A stretch of 64,000 nt of DNA from positions 28,779 through 92,778 of the forward strand of contig NZ_JGYS01000009.1 in the NCBI RefSeq assembly GCF_000741175.1. The letters are read 5' to 3'. Positions 1-8,826 of this stretch are shown here, piece by piece. The notes below the pieces were generated by a model. That model was not told the DNA's origin and searched no databases. It saw only the letters and a list, made by a program, of their open reading frames with translations. A program made the translations under genes and the position numbers. This DNA is from Bifidobacterium callitrichos DSM 23973 (GTDB lineage Bacteria > Actinomycetota > Actinomycetes > Actinomycetales > Bifidobacteriaceae). The stretch's first letter is position 1. The number at the start of each line of letters is the position of its first letter.

Positions 1-557
1 AGGCAATCCGCAACACCTTCTGTCTGATCGGCATATAGTGATGGATTACCTACCTGAGCGGTATACAAAGTATCGATGGCCATTATCTTCTTGCCATAGC
101 ATTCATGATAATCCTCGGCATATTTTTCCTCCTGCTTCTGAGTACCTACCATATGCGACGGCATTTCATACACCCCGTTGGGCCATTTGATCAGCTCAAA
201 CGGCTTGTAGCCACGAGATACCATGCAGGACTTGTAATCCGACCACGCCTTCTCGTAGTCGGATGCCGATAGTCCACCGTTCTTTTTCGCCCGCTCCAAT
301 ACGGGCTTCTCGTCCTTGCTGGCCCACGTCAGCAACTGATCGATGTAATCGTTCATATTGCCTGCAAGCTTCTGACCTGGGGCGGCAGACGTCCCGCCGC
401 CATTCCCACCGGTTGACCTGCTGGACGATGCGCCATCCGCTTGCGGCTCACTCTTGCTGGTATTACTTGAAGGAGCGCCGCAAGCAGATGACAAACAGAT
501 GCAGGCAATGATCCCAACCACCTTCATTATCGGCCTGACATAAAACGCAGTATGCAT
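1..557 (-). CDS. Lipoprotein of unknown function, 3' end cut by window edge
   Basis: Read by hand on the minus strand; open from about 569 to the window edge. The product has a basic N-terminus, a hydrophobic stretch (VVGIIACICLSSAC) ending in a lipobox-like SSAC, a low-complexity Ser/Gly/Asn linker, then a globular part. ATG at 557 is preferred because GGAGG lies 5 nt upstream; ATGs at 569, 560 and 527 are alternatives. It is a clear paralogue of the lipoprotein at 1734-2471. Both share a YID start to the globular part, then SxYExxWSxYKSCM, GYK, KQEEKY, a second Cys and EGxxDC. It lies 17 nt behind the 107-aa secreted protein, so the two are probably co-transcribed. The conserved cysteines suggest disulfides outside the membrane. 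The function is not recognised. Confidence 0.75.
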   Translation of the reverse strand, partial: MHTAFYVRPIMKVVGIIACICLSSACGAPSSNTSKSEPQADGASSSRSTGGNGGGTSAAPGQKLAGNMNDYIDQLLTWASKDEKPVLERAKKNGGLSASDYEKAWSDYKSCMVSRGYKPFELIKWPNGVYEMPSHMVGTQKQEEKYAEDYHECYGKKIMAIDTLYTAQVGNPSLYADQTEGVADC

Positions 558-574
558 CATTGCCTCCATCTGCA

Positions 575-898
575 TCAGCCTAGGCGACCAGCCTTAGCAT
601 CATCATTATAGTTGTAAAGAGAGCCCCATTTCTCGGCAATTGCCCTCCCACCAGGGCCGGCTTCGTTATAGCTAGCAAGCCCATCCTGAATTGCACGCGC
701 ATACACACGCACAGTATGCCGACTAGCGGAAATCGCCAAGGAATAATCCTGGCTATCGCTAGCATTAATTTCTGTGTAGCATCTGAAATCACAAGGGAGT
801 TCTTTTGCGTTAGCAGTCATGGCACCAACACCCATAACCCCCAAGCATACCACAGAAGAGACTCCTCCAGCTATGATCCTTTTAAAGATACCATCCAT
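575..898 (-). CDS. Small secreted protein (107 aa), unknown function
   Basis: The ATG at 898 follows a good ribosome site (AAGGAG). Residues 1-31 form a typical signal peptide: Lys/Arg N-terminus, a hydrophobic run GGVSSVVCLGVMGVGAM, and a cleavage site near ANAKE. The mature part of about 76 aa has two close cysteines (CDFRC) and is otherwise Ser, Ala and Tyr rich. It is followed after 17 nt by the partial lipoprotein gene, which suggests a two-gene operon of exported products. I compared it by memory with lactococcin-972-like bacteriocins and saw no convincing match. It could be a secreted effector or peptide whose partner is the lipoprotein, but that is inference from adjacency alone. Confidence 0.65.
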   Translation of the reverse strand: MDGIFKRIIAGGVSSVVCLGVMGVGAMTANAKELPCDFRCYTEINASDSQDYSLAISASRHTVRVYARAIQDGLASYNEAGPGGRAIAEKWGSLYNYNDDAKAGRLG

Positions 899-1149
899 TC
901 ACTCCTTAAATACTCAATTATCAGAAACTATATGATTCCCGTGATTCTGATCGGCGAATCACCATTGACATCCACCGCTTCCGATCAATTTCTATGATAG
1001 CCGTTCCTCCAACGACCGCAATCCCTCATCTACTCACTTTGTGCAGAACTCTTTAAATGCGCGAAAGTCCGCCCTTCATCTGTTTGCATGACACGACTCA
1101 ACGGCGCTGGTAAGTCAAGCATCTCAAGGCAGGCATGATGCCCGCAGGC

Positions 1150-1545
1150 GAGCTTGCGCGACTCAATCACGATCAGGAAGGCCAGAGACGAGCTCGACGT
1201 GCTGACCGGCAACGTCGAAGCCGACACCGTCGCCCCACAGCGGACCAAGCCTGAAAGGCGATTTCTGCCGCACCAAGACCGTGGATGACATCGCCACCGG
1301 ATGAGCCGAGAACGCGTCTTGCAGGAACAACGCATTCGCGAACTGCTCAAGGGCGCAGGCACCGGTCGAGTCCCGTCTGCCGTTCTGCACCCGCTCCTAC
1401 GACTCAGACAACGGCAGCAAGTCCGTCAACCGGGACCTGATCTCATGGTCGCACGAGCGAGACAGGACCTACGGCAATCCAGGCTTCATCTCAAACGACA
1501 GACGCGAGGAAATCGAACGGATCTTCTGCAGAACGAACACAAAGC
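1150..1545 (+). pseudogene. Decayed IS transposase (integrase-type DDE core)
   Basis: Pieces of one transposase are readable in more than one frame. Around 1200-1232 the plus strand reads GNVEADTVA; after a frameshift it reads HSGPSLKGDFCRTKTVDDIATG, a TGA stop where such proteins have Trp, then AENASCRNNAFA. Further on, SYDSDNGSKSVNRDL matches the second catalytic block (DSDNGSEF type) of integrase-fold transposases. At least one frameshift and one stop break it and no terminal repeats were found, so it is a relic. The family call (an ISNCY-like, rve-domain element) rests on recalled motifs. Confidence 0.6.
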
Positions 1546-1676
1546 CACAAGTGCGCACACAGAAGATCTGTCTACACATAGTAAGTAGGCCGAGCAACCA
1601 ACAGTGCTTTCGCTGAGCTATAATAAAAGTGCAATCAATACAACGAAGTACAAGGTGTTAAAACGCTAATTTGACA

Positions 1677-1707
1677 GGCGAGGCTTTTAACAACAAAAGG
1701 CCTCGCC
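1677..1707 (+). other. Stem-loop in the leader of the lipoprotein gene
   Basis: An 8-bp stem GGCGAGGC / GCCTCGCC encloses an A/T-rich loop with TTTT and AAAA that could extend the stem. It lies 26 nt before the ATG at 1734. No T-run follows, so it is not a classic terminator. It may be a leader structure, or the end of an older upstream transcript. A TATAAT box at 1619-1624 could be the promoter -10 element. Confidence 0.4.
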
Positions 1708-1733
1708 ATCATTATATCTTGAAATAAGGTTTT

Positions 1734-2471
1734 ATGAAGAAAATATTTCTTGAAACACTCAACGGAGTATTACTATTTACTCTGTTGATTATGGGATTGA
1801 CTGGATGCTCGGCGTCGCAGACCGTTTCCGCGGATTCTGACGGCAGTACAACCAGCGATTTCACGAACGACGATTCCAAATCCAGTGACGGCACGCCACA
1901 GCAAGGAGCGAGAATCGCTTCGTCATTCGCCGATTACATCGATTACTGGCTAAAGAACCCCAATCTTGATCCACCACTCTCACAGCAGCAGAGAACTGTT
2001 TTGGAAACGGCAAAGCAATCCGGCGAGCTATCGATCTCCGCGTACGAACAATCATGGTCACAATACAAGTCATGCATGCTCGATAAAGGATATAAGGAAA
2101 TTCTCCTCAACAGATATTCAAACGGCATGCTCGTGGAAGCCCGCCACATCGGAGGCACCGCGAAGCAGGAGGAGAAATATGGCAGAGATCGGAACTCGTG
2201 CTTCAACACATACGTCATGTACATTCAAGACGTATTCGGCACGCAAAAAGGAAATCCGAATTATTACTCCAGCACTGCCGAAGGATTTGTCGACTGCCTT
2301 AAACGCAATAATCTTGTGAACCAGAAATACACAGCAGAGCAATACAGACAGGAAGCCCAAGCTGGAAAAGGCTACTCATACGACACCACCAACGCCGAGG
2401 CGAGATCATGTGAAGTCGCCAATTACATCTTCCGCTCCACGGAAGACGATCCCACCGAACAACTGTGGTAG
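1734..2471 (+). CDS. Lipoprotein of unknown function, paralogue of the one at 1-557
   Basis: 245 aa. Residues 1-25 are a lipoprotein signal (MKKIFLET, hydrophobic LLFTLLIMGL, lipobox LTGC). A Ser/Asp/Thr linker of about 40 residues follows, then the globular domain starting near FADYIDYWL. Conserved positions shared with the left-edge paralogue include YEQSWSQYKSCM, KGYKE, KQEEKY, a Cys in RNSCF, and EGFVDC. The even number of conserved cysteines fits an extracytoplasmic disulfide-bonded domain anchored to the membrane. An AAGG ribosome site is close to the ATG. Base composition is clearly more A/T-rich than the sucrose genes that follow, which fits an accessory area next to a transposase relic. 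Not recognised as a named family. Confidence 0.8.
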   Translation: MKKIFLETLNGVLLFTLLIMGLTGCSASQTVSADSDGSTTSDFTNDDSKSSDGTPQQGARIASSFADYIDYWLKNPNLDPPLSQQQRTVLETAKQSGELSISAYEQSWSQYKSCMLDKGYKEILLNRYSNGMLVEARHIGGTAKQEEKYGRDRNSCFNTYVMYIQDVFGTQKGNPNYYSSTAEGFVDCLKRNNLVNQKYTAEQYRQEAQAGKGYSYDTTNAEARSCEVANYIFRSTEDDPTEQLW

Positions 2472-2536
2472 TCACCCGAATAGGCGTCGACACGAATACG
2501 GACCATACAGGACGCACACGCGGATTCGACAACAAA

Positions 2537-2588
2537 AACGGGTTCCTTCGGTTCATGCACGAACAGACATAAACCAAAGGAACCCGTT
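2537..2588 (-). terminator. Terminator hairpin after the sucrose porter gene
   Basis: A perfect 12-bp stem AACGGGTTCCTT / AAGGAACCCGTT with a 28-nt loop. On the minus strand the hairpin is followed by TTTTTGTTG. It sits between two convergent genes (stops at 2471 plus and 2624 minus), so it may serve both. Confidence 0.7.
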
Positions 2589-2623
2589 CAAAGAAAGGAT
2601 GTGCGGCGACGGCCTACCAAGAC

Positions 2624-3991
2624 CTACTTCACGTGCTTGATGCGCATGATGAGCCAGGAGGCGACAAGCACGATGACGATCGCGACGATGAACACCACCG
2701 AGTATGCCTCAGGCGGGGTCTTGGTGACGCCCATCACGGACTTGACGATCACCACGATCACCGAGGTCATCACCGAGCCGATGACGGTGGACAGCGTGTT
2801 CGCGAGGTTGAGGATGCCGAGGTCCTTGCCCGCCTCGTCCGGGTTCGGCAGGACGGAGACGTTCAGAGCCTGGTCGATCGCGTTGTAGGTGCCGTAGCCG
2901 AGGCCGGCGATACCGGCGAACAGGTACATGCCCATCTCGGAGCGGAACAGCAGCGGCATCAGCGCGCCGACGGCGAACAGACAGCTGGCGAGCGCAACCG
3001 GGACCTTCCTCATGCCGATCCTGTCGGTGAGCGGTCCGGCGGTGACGGCGGCGATCAGGGAGACGACCAGCGTGATGACGGCCATGTTGGCGATGACGGA
3101 TGCGGCCTTGAGCTTGGCGTCCGGGTCGCCGGCGAAGACGTAGTCCTGGGCGATGAACAGCTGGTAGGTGTTGATCATCCAGTAGCCGCCCATCATCATC
3201 GTGCGGCCGGCGAGGGCGTAGTAGAAGTCGGGGGCGTTCTTCGGCGGGCGGAAGCGCAGCAGGACGGACTTCACGGTGATCTCCTCGCGCGGCTCGTCGA
3301 CGTTGGACTTCTCACGCGGCCAGACGACGACCACGAAGATGCCGCACAGGCCGAAGATGACCATACCCATCATCCAGCCGCCGAACACACCGGCCTCGCC
3401 GCTCTTGAGCAGCTGGGCGCCGACGAACGAACCGATGGTCTGGCCGGCGGCGATGCCGGCACCGTAGAAGCCGGAGACGGTGCCGCGGAACTTGTCGGGC
3501 ACGCGATCGGACATGGTGGCGACGTACGGGGCGAGCATCGCGTTGTAGCCGAGCTGGGCGCAGCACCACAGCACGATGATGAGGATCTGCGAGTGGGTGA
3601 ACGCGATCGCGCCGATGGACAGGCCGGTGATGAGTCCGCCGACGATGATCCACGGGCTGCGCTTGCCGAAGCGGGAGCGGGTCAGGTCGGAGAACGTGCC
3701 GAAGATGACGTTGGCGAGCAGGGCGACGATAGAGCCGGCGGCGTTGACGGTGCCGAGCATCGCCTCCTTGGTGGACGGATCGATGCTTTCGAACACGTAC
3801 GGCAGGATGAGCGAGCTCAGCGCCACCCACGGGATGGCGCAGGCGACGGCGGAGACGGTGAAGCCGATGCCGAGGCGGATCACCTCGGCCTTGGTCGGGC
3901 GGTGGCCGTCGGCGGAGACGGACGGATCGTGGATCGGCGCGTTCGAGGCCAGAGCGGAGGCGTCGGGCGCGGTGGTGGTTGCATCAGCCAT
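2624..3991 (-). CDS. scrT: MFS sugar porter, probable sucrose transporter
   Basis: 455 aa from the ATG at 3991, which has a strong ribosome site (AAGGGGAT); an upstream extension is open but has no support. After a cytoplasmic leader with the motif DPSVSADGHRP come about 12 membrane segments in two halves. The loop 2-3 motif FSDLTRSRFGKRSPW and the matching TDRIGMRK in the second half are typical of the major facilitator superfamily (GPH/SLC45-like sucrose porters). It lies 59 nt downstream of sucrose phosphorylase on the same strand and ends in a strong terminator, so it is the last gene of a sucrose operon. Sucrose as substrate is inferred from context. The porter at 6846-8471 shares the leader motif and is a paralogue. 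Confidence 0.85.
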   Translation of the reverse strand: MADATTTAPDASALASNAPIHDPSVSADGHRPTKAEVIRLGIGFTVSAVACAIPWVALSSLILPYVFESIDPSTKEAMLGTVNAAGSIVALLANVIFGTFSDLTRSRFGKRSPWIIVGGLITGLSIGAIAFTHSQILIIVLWCCAQLGYNAMLAPYVATMSDRVPDKFRGTVSGFYGAGIAAGQTIGSFVGAQLLKSGEAGVFGGWMMGMVIFGLCGIFVVVVWPREKSNVDEPREEITVKSVLLRFRPPKNAPDFYYALAGRTMMMGGYWMINTYQLFIAQDYVFAGDPDAKLKAASVIANMAVITLVVSLIAAVTAGPLTDRIGMRKVPVALASCLFAVGALMPLLFRSEMGMYLFAGIAGLGYGTYNAIDQALNVSVLPNPDEAGKDLGILNLANTLSTVIGSVMTSVIVVIVKSVMGVTKTPPEAYSVVFIVAIVIVLVASWLIMRIKHVK

Positions 3992-4050
3992 GTTGTAATC
4001 CCCTTTTGATAAATGGCTTGATTTGGCTTGATTCAGATGGTCAGATCCGG

Positions 4051-5571
4051 TCAGGCAACGACCGGCGGATTGGCGATGAGGTCGTCGGTCTCGTGCAGGC
4101 CGGCGGAGTCGGTCCATGCGAGGGTCACGACGGACGCGGCGTTGCCGACGCCGAGGCCCTTGCCGGGCTCGAACGTGAGCGCCGCGGAGGTGGAGCCGTC
4201 GGCGGCGGTCCACGCGAAGCGGATCGAACGGTCGGCATCGACCTCGTAGGAGAAGTCGCCGTCGAAGGCGGTGAGCTCGTTGCGGAATCGGGCGAGGGCG
4301 TTCAAGGCCTTGACGACCGGACGCTCCAGCTGCTCGTCGACCTCGGCGGTGGAGTAGTAGTGGCGGTTGATGTCACGGCCCACGTTGGTACGGCGCAGCA
4401 GGTCCATGTCGTTCGCGCCGGCCAGGGCGCCCACGTAGTACACCTGCGGCACGCCGGGCACGAAGAACTGCACCGCGCGGGCGGCGATGTAGTGCTGGTC
4501 GTTGCAGCCGAGCGCCGAGTAGTACGTGGAGTTGACCTGGTAGAGGTCGAGGTTGCTCGCGGCGGCACCGGTAGCGGCCTGCGACTCGCCGTGCGTGTTG
4601 GCGTGGATCGTGTTGACGAGGTTGTCGACGTCCTCATCGGGCACGAGGCCCTTGAGGCTGCGGTCGAGCTGATCGGAGCCGATGTCGATCACGCCGATGC
4701 CGTCGTGCGTGTCAAGCACGGTGCAGGCGTTGTTCGGACGCACCTCGACCCAGTGGGCGAGAGCGTCGGTGCGGCCGGTGAAGATCGAGTGCAGCAGCAG
4801 CGGAGGCAGGGCGAAGTCGTACACGCGATCCACCTTGTGCGCGATCTCGACCTGCTTCCTGTAGTAGGAGTGCACCTCGATGAGGGTCTCGAGGCCGCGG
4901 CGCTCGCCCTCCTCCTTGATACGTTCGATGAGCTTGAAGGTCTTCGGCGTCATGAAGCAGCTGGAGTTGGCCTCCTTGGCGCCGTAGCCGACCGCGTCGA
5001 GGCGGATGAACTTGACGTTCGAGGCGGCGAGGCGGTCGAGGATGGAGGTCAGGTACGCCCAGCCCTCGGCGGAGTCGGTGTCGATGTCGACCTGCTGCGG
5101 GGTGAACGTGGTCCACACGAGGCGCGTCTTGCCGGCCCAGTTGTAGTGGGTGAACGGCAGGCCCGGGCGCGGGCGGTAGATGCCGACGAGGTCCTCCTCG
5201 GTGGCGCCTTCCGGGAAGATGGTGCTCATCGTGAGGAACATCCTGTAGTACGGGCTCTCCTCGCCGCGCTTCATGACGTCCTGGAACTGCTCGGACTCCC
5301 AGCTCATGTGGTTGACGATGGTGTCGACCATGATGTCGTGGGTCTTGGAGAGCTCGGTGACGTCGTCCCAGCTGCCGAGGCGCGGATCGACCTTGGTGTG
5401 GTCGACCGGGTCGAAGCCGGCGTCGGCGCCGTCGAACGGCGTGAAGAACGGCAGGATGTGCACGCCCTCGTAGACGCCGTCGAAGCGGGTGCGCAGGATC
5501 TCGGTGAGGGACTTCAGATCGCCGTCACCCAGACGATCCGCATATGTGATGAGTTGGACTTTGTTCTTCAT
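4051..5571 (-). CDS. scrP: Sucrose phosphorylase (GH13_18)
   Basis: 506 aa. It converts sucrose and phosphate to alpha-D-glucose 1-phosphate and fructose in the cytoplasm. The sequence aligns almost without gaps to the well-known Bifidobacterium adolescentis enzyme as I remember it. All three catalytic residues are present: nucleophile Asp192 (FIRLDAVGYG), acid/base Glu232 (LIEVHSYY) and Asp290 (VLDTHDG). The C-terminal signature LIANPPVVA is intact. The ATG at 5571 has a GGAG-type site. Two LacI-type operators lie 76-114 nt upstream, and the regulator gene precedes it on the same strand. It feeds the bifid shunt without spending ATP on the glucose half. Confidence 0.97.
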   Translation of the reverse strand: MKNKVQLITYADRLGDGDLKSLTEILRTRFDGVYEGVHILPFFTPFDGADAGFDPVDHTKVDPRLGSWDDVTELSKTHDIMVDTIVNHMSWESEQFQDVMKRGEESPYYRMFLTMSTIFPEGATEEDLVGIYRPRPGLPFTHYNWAGKTRLVWTTFTPQQVDIDTDSAEGWAYLTSILDRLAASNVKFIRLDAVGYGAKEANSSCFMTPKTFKLIERIKEEGERRGLETLIEVHSYYRKQVEIAHKVDRVYDFALPPLLLHSIFTGRTDALAHWVEVRPNNACTVLDTHDGIGVIDIGSDQLDRSLKGLVPDEDVDNLVNTIHANTHGESQAATGAAASNLDLYQVNSTYYSALGCNDQHYIAARAVQFFVPGVPQVYYVGALAGANDMDLLRRTNVGRDINRHYYSTAEVDEQLERPVVKALNALARFRNELTAFDGDFSYEVDADRSIRFAWTAADGSTSAALTFEPGKGLGVGNAASVVTLAWTDSAGLHETDDLIANPPVVA

Positions 5572-5646
5572 TGAAACTCCTTGTTGGGGAAGCCTTCATT
5601 GACACCGGACGGCCAACCGCTCGCCGCCCTGTTGACGAACAGTATA

Positions 5647-5685
5647 TCGAACCGGTTCGAGACAGTCAAACTCGAACCGGTTCGA
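5647..5685 (-). promoter_or_regulatory. Two perfect LacI-type operators upstream of scrP
   Basis: TCGAACCGGTTCGA occurs twice, at 5647-5660 and 5672-5685, each a perfect 14-bp palindrome, with centres 25 bp apart. Central CCGG flanked by GAA/TTC is a LacI-family operator type. They sit between the regulator gene (stop 5725) and scrP (start 5571), so scrP probably has its own regulated promoter. This operator type was not seen elsewhere in the window. Confidence 0.85.
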
Positions 5686-5724
5686 CACGCCGATGCACTG
5701 ATCCGCAGACGGTCAATGCACCTT

Positions 5725-6834
5725 TCAGCGGGTGGAATAGCCCTTGCGCAGGGTCACGGGGATGAGCTCGACGGCGGAGCCGGGCAGGCGGCCGTCCGTA
5801 GGCGGCACCGGCACGTCGGCCGATGACGCACCCGCCGCCGCGGGATCCAGATCGCTCGGCGCGGCGGAGCTTTCCTCCCCCTCGATGAGCGCGGTCATGC
5901 GCGCGGCAAGGGCGGAGGCGATCGCATCGAAGTCCTGACATACGGCGGTCAGACGCACGCCGGCGGCGTCGGCCAGATAGGTGCCGTCGTAGGCGACCAC
6001 CTGCATGTCGACGCCCGGGCGGATGCCACGGCGCAGCATCTCCTGCACGCACAGGGACGCGCCGAAATCGGAGCTGACGACCGCATCGACGTCCACGAAC
6101 CGGTCGAAGAGATCATGCACCGCGTGGGCGTACTCCTCCAGATCGTAGACCTCGCCGGCCTCGACGTACTCGTAGCGCACGCCGGCCGCCTTCAGCTCGT
6201 GCTCGAGGGTCAGGTAGTAGCGGACCGTCGGGAACGTGGTGTCCGCATCGCCCTCGCTGAGATTCTCCAGGTCGTGGAACTGCGAGCGCGGTCCGCCGAC
6301 CATCACCACGTGATGCGCTCCGGTGGCGATCAGCTCCCGGGCGACGAGCCGCCCGCCCTGCTCGTGGTCGGAGCCGATCGAGGGGATGTCCGGGCCGAGA
6401 TAGCGGTCGAACGCGACGACCGGCCGTCCGATCGAGGCCCAGTAGCCGACCGGATGCGCGGTGTGCGCGGCCATGACGAGTCCATCCATCATGTGCCGCT
6501 GGAGCATGTCGACGTAGTCGGCCTCGCCCTTGTCCGAATCGGCCGTGGAGCACAGCATCGTGCGCAGGCCGCGTTCGGAGAACTCGCGCTGCAGGGCGGA
6601 GGTCAGGGTCGCGAAGAACGGGTGGCGAATCGTCGGGACGATCACGCCGATGATGTTGGTGCGATTGTGGGCGAGGTTGCGCGCAAGCTCGTTGGGGATG
6701 TAGTCGAGCGCCTTCATCGCGGCCTGAACCTTGGCACGCATGTCATCCGACACGTATCCGGTGCCGTTGACGACCAATGACACAGTGCTGAGGGATACGC
6801 CGGCCTTCTTCGCCACGTCACGCATTCCGACCAT
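5725..6834 (-). CDS. scrR: LacI-family repressor of the sucrose genes
   Basis: 369 aa. The N-terminal helix-turn-helix reads MRDVAKKAGVSLSTVSLVVNG with a hinge at LARNLAHNRTN. A periplasmic-binding-protein-like effector domain follows (NIIGVIVPTIRHPFF onward). The C-terminus carries an Ala/Ser/Asp-rich stretch near 315-350 that is longer than in typical members. The recognition residues after GVS are Leu-Ser, different from the four other LacI proteins in the window, and the CCGG-centred operators beside it are also unique. It starts 11 nt after the second porter gene ends, so the two are likely one transcript. The effector may be sucrose or fructose, by analogy. Confidence 0.9.
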   Translation of the reverse strand: MVGMRDVAKKAGVSLSTVSLVVNGTGYVSDDMRAKVQAAMKALDYIPNELARNLAHNRTNIIGVIVPTIRHPFFATLTSALQREFSERGLRTMLCSTADSDKGEADYVDMLQRHMMDGLVMAAHTAHPVGYWASIGRPVVAFDRYLGPDIPSIGSDHEQGGRLVARELIATGAHHVVMVGGPRSQFHDLENLSEGDADTTFPTVRYYLTLEHELKAAGVRYEYVEAGEVYDLEEYAHAVHDLFDRFVDVDAVVSSDFGASLCVQEMLRRGIRPGVDMQVVAYDGTYLADAAGVRLTAVCQDFDAIASALAARMTALIEGEESSAAPSDLDPAAAGASSADVPVPPTDGRLPGSAVELIPVTLRKGYSTR

Positions 6835-6845
6835 CGATCTTTACC

Positions 6846-8471
6846 TCACTTCCTAAGGAACAGGGCGGCGATCGCAACGCATACGATCGCTCCGGGGAAC
6901 ACGGCGGTGAAACCGAGCGACCCCGTGATCTGCGATCCGACCGCGATGGCGAGCGCGCCACCGAGCGCACCGATGATCAGTCCCAGGGGCCTTGCGAGCG
7001 CGTAGGAGCCCAGGTCACGGCCGCTGTCATGCGGGTCGGGCAGCGCGTCTACGACCAGCGGCTGAATGAACACGTCGTAGAGGCCGGAGGCGAGTCCGGT
7101 GATGAACGAGAAGATCATGAGGCTCTTCTCGCCGCCGATCGCGACGATCGCAAGGCCCACGGCGAGGCCGACTGCGTACAGGGCGCACGCGCAGACCACG
7201 GCCGCGCGCGAGTCGCGCCACCACGGGCCGAATCCCTCGGCGAACTTGTCGGTGATCGCGCCGGCGGAGTAGGAGGCGAGCAGGGTGCCGGCGAGCGAGG
7301 CGAGCGCGAGCATCGCGATGAGCAGTCCGGAGGGCAGGGTCAGGGGCGCGGAGGTGAACATCGGCTCGCTGCCGTAGACCGAGAATCGCACGACATACCA
7401 CAGGAAGACGGCGGTCATCGAGACGGCCGAAGTCATGAACGTGCGCGACCAGAAGAGCCTGCGGAACGGACGGTACCGATCCTCGCGCGGCAGGGGCTTG
7501 AGCGAGGCGAACGCCGCGCCGTCGAGGGGCACGCGCGGCTGGGACACGCTGGACGGCTCCTTCGGCCAGACGAGGACGGTCGCGATACCCGAGATCGCGA
7601 ACAGCACGGCGGCGCATGTGAACGGCTCGCGGGCACCGAAGGCGATCGACAGACCGCCGATCACGCCGCCGGCCGCCTGACCGGCGATCACGCCGATCGC
7701 GTTCCAACGTTCGATCACGTCGCGGAACTTGTCCGGCACGCGCTCGGAGAGGGCCGCGGCGAGCGGCACGATCAGCGCCGCGTACGTGAACTGCAGCAGG
7801 ATCCAGAAGAAGATGACGCCGGCGAGGTTGCCGATGGCGCCCACGATCAGCGCGATCAGGGCGGACAGGATTCCGCCGCCGATCAGCCATGGCGTACGGC
7901 GGCCCAGCGGCACGCGGGTGCGGTCGGAGAGCGCCGAAACGAGCGGCCCCAGGAAGATCGAGAACAGCGCGCCGATCACGACGAGAAGGGGGAGGTCGCG
8001 TACAAGGGTAAACATGGACTGCCCCGGCCCCATGCCCGGGATGGCGAGCCAATCGGCATCGGTGTCGAACCCGGCGATGCGGGCGATGTGATCCGGGATC
8101 GCGACGAGGTTCAGCGCGGCCCACGGCGCGGTGATGAGGAAGGATCCGACCGCGAATCCCCACTTGAGGCGACTCACCTCGATCGCGGAGGGGCGGTGGC
8201 CGTCGGCGGAGACCATCGGATCGCGCATGTCGAGGAACGACGACGCATAGTCGGGCACGGCCGCGTCGACCGTGGACGCGGCGGCGACGGTCGTGGTGCC
8301 GTCGGCGGCCAGACGTGCGGCCTGCGCACCCGGCTGATCGGCCGACGCCTCCGGAGCCTGCTGCTTCGGATCGGCCGCAAGTCGCTGGACCGACGCCTTG
8401 TCCTCGGGGCTCAGGGCCTTGTCGTAATCCGGCCTGTCATCGATGCCCGGACGCACATAGGGGTTCATCAT
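6846..8471 (-). CDS. MFS sugar porter with long cytoplasmic N-terminus
   Basis: 541 aa. The first ~95 residues are polar and low-complexity (many Ala, Asp, Gln), ending in the motif DPMVSADGHRP that is shared with the porter at 2624-3991. About 12 membrane segments follow, with the MFS loop motif LSDRTRVPLGRRTPW and a second-half counterpart. It is a distant paralogue of the first sucrose porter. ATG-ATG at 8471 has AAAGGA upstream. It is the first gene of the minus-strand group and nearly touches the LacI gene. The substrate may be sucrose or a longer fructo-oligosaccharide; this is inferred from the cluster only. Confidence 0.85.
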   Translation of the reverse strand: MMNPYVRPGIDDRPDYDKALSPEDKASVQRLAADPKQQAPEASADQPGAQAARLAADGTTTVAAASTVDAAVPDYASSFLDMRDPMVSADGHRPSAIEVSRLKWGFAVGSFLITAPWAALNLVAIPDHIARIAGFDTDADWLAIPGMGPGQSMFTLVRDLPLLVVIGALFSIFLGPLVSALSDRTRVPLGRRTPWLIGGGILSALIALIVGAIGNLAGVIFFWILLQFTYAALIVPLAAALSERVPDKFRDVIERWNAIGVIAGQAAGGVIGGLSIAFGAREPFTCAAVLFAISGIATVLVWPKEPSSVSQPRVPLDGAAFASLKPLPREDRYRPFRRLFWSRTFMTSAVSMTAVFLWYVVRFSVYGSEPMFTSAPLTLPSGLLIAMLALASLAGTLLASYSAGAITDKFAEGFGPWWRDSRAAVVCACALYAVGLAVGLAIVAIGGEKSLMIFSFITGLASGLYDVFIQPLVVDALPDPHDSGRDLGSYALARPLGLIIGALGGALAIAVGSQITGSLGFTAVFPGAIVCVAIAALFLRK

Positions 8472-8826
8472 GACGATTCACCGTTCCTTTCTTTCCATCT
8501 TTCCATGGGAAAGCTCTTCTCTTCCTGCGTCCATTGTAGAGAGTGCCGTGGCATCGCCGGCAACGCCGCAGGACCGCCGTAGTCCTCCACAGCCCTCCGC
8601 AGGTCTCCACAGCCATCCGCTTTTAAGGAAGCTTTCAGGAACGGGCAAGACAACGCCCACTATTGCCGACGTACTGTCTTACTGTTGAACTGTTGCATTG
8701 CCGAGCCCACCGGTGACCTACCGACGGATCGTCGACCATGTCGTCGACCACACGCCGATATGTTGGCTCTGGGATTGGCTGTGAACAGAATCGTCTAGGG
8801 AACTTAGAGAACTGGAGAAGTAGCGC
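8472..8826. promoter_or_regulatory. Divergent intergenic region, 355 bp
   Basis: This separates the sucrose-side porter (minus) from the FtsX-type permease (plus). It has short direct repeats of the type CCGC-AG-ACC/TCCACAGCC around 8560-8620. I found no clear gene, no operator palindrome of the five types listed elsewhere, and no convincing -35/-10 pair. The permease start at 8827 has a GGAG site about 10 nt upstream. Confidence 0.4.

Noticed and set aside
575..898. Lactococcin 972-type bacteriocin
   Set aside because: Size and signal peptide fit, but the expected Gly/Trp/Tyr-Ser-rich mature pattern and the neighbouring transporter genes are missing.
1677..1707. Rho-independent terminator
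   Set aside because: The stem is good but no T-run follows on either strand, so it is listed only as a leader stem-loop.
2633..5574. Long antisense open frames over the MFS porter and sucrose phosphorylase genes
   Set aside because: They are mirror frames of strongly supported genes, with Asp/His/Val/Gly-heavy shadow composition and no motifs.
8470..8688. Small plus-strand reading frame with a GTGKTT string
   Set aside because: The P-loop-like string is too short and isolated; it lies in a divergent promoter region and has no homologous context.
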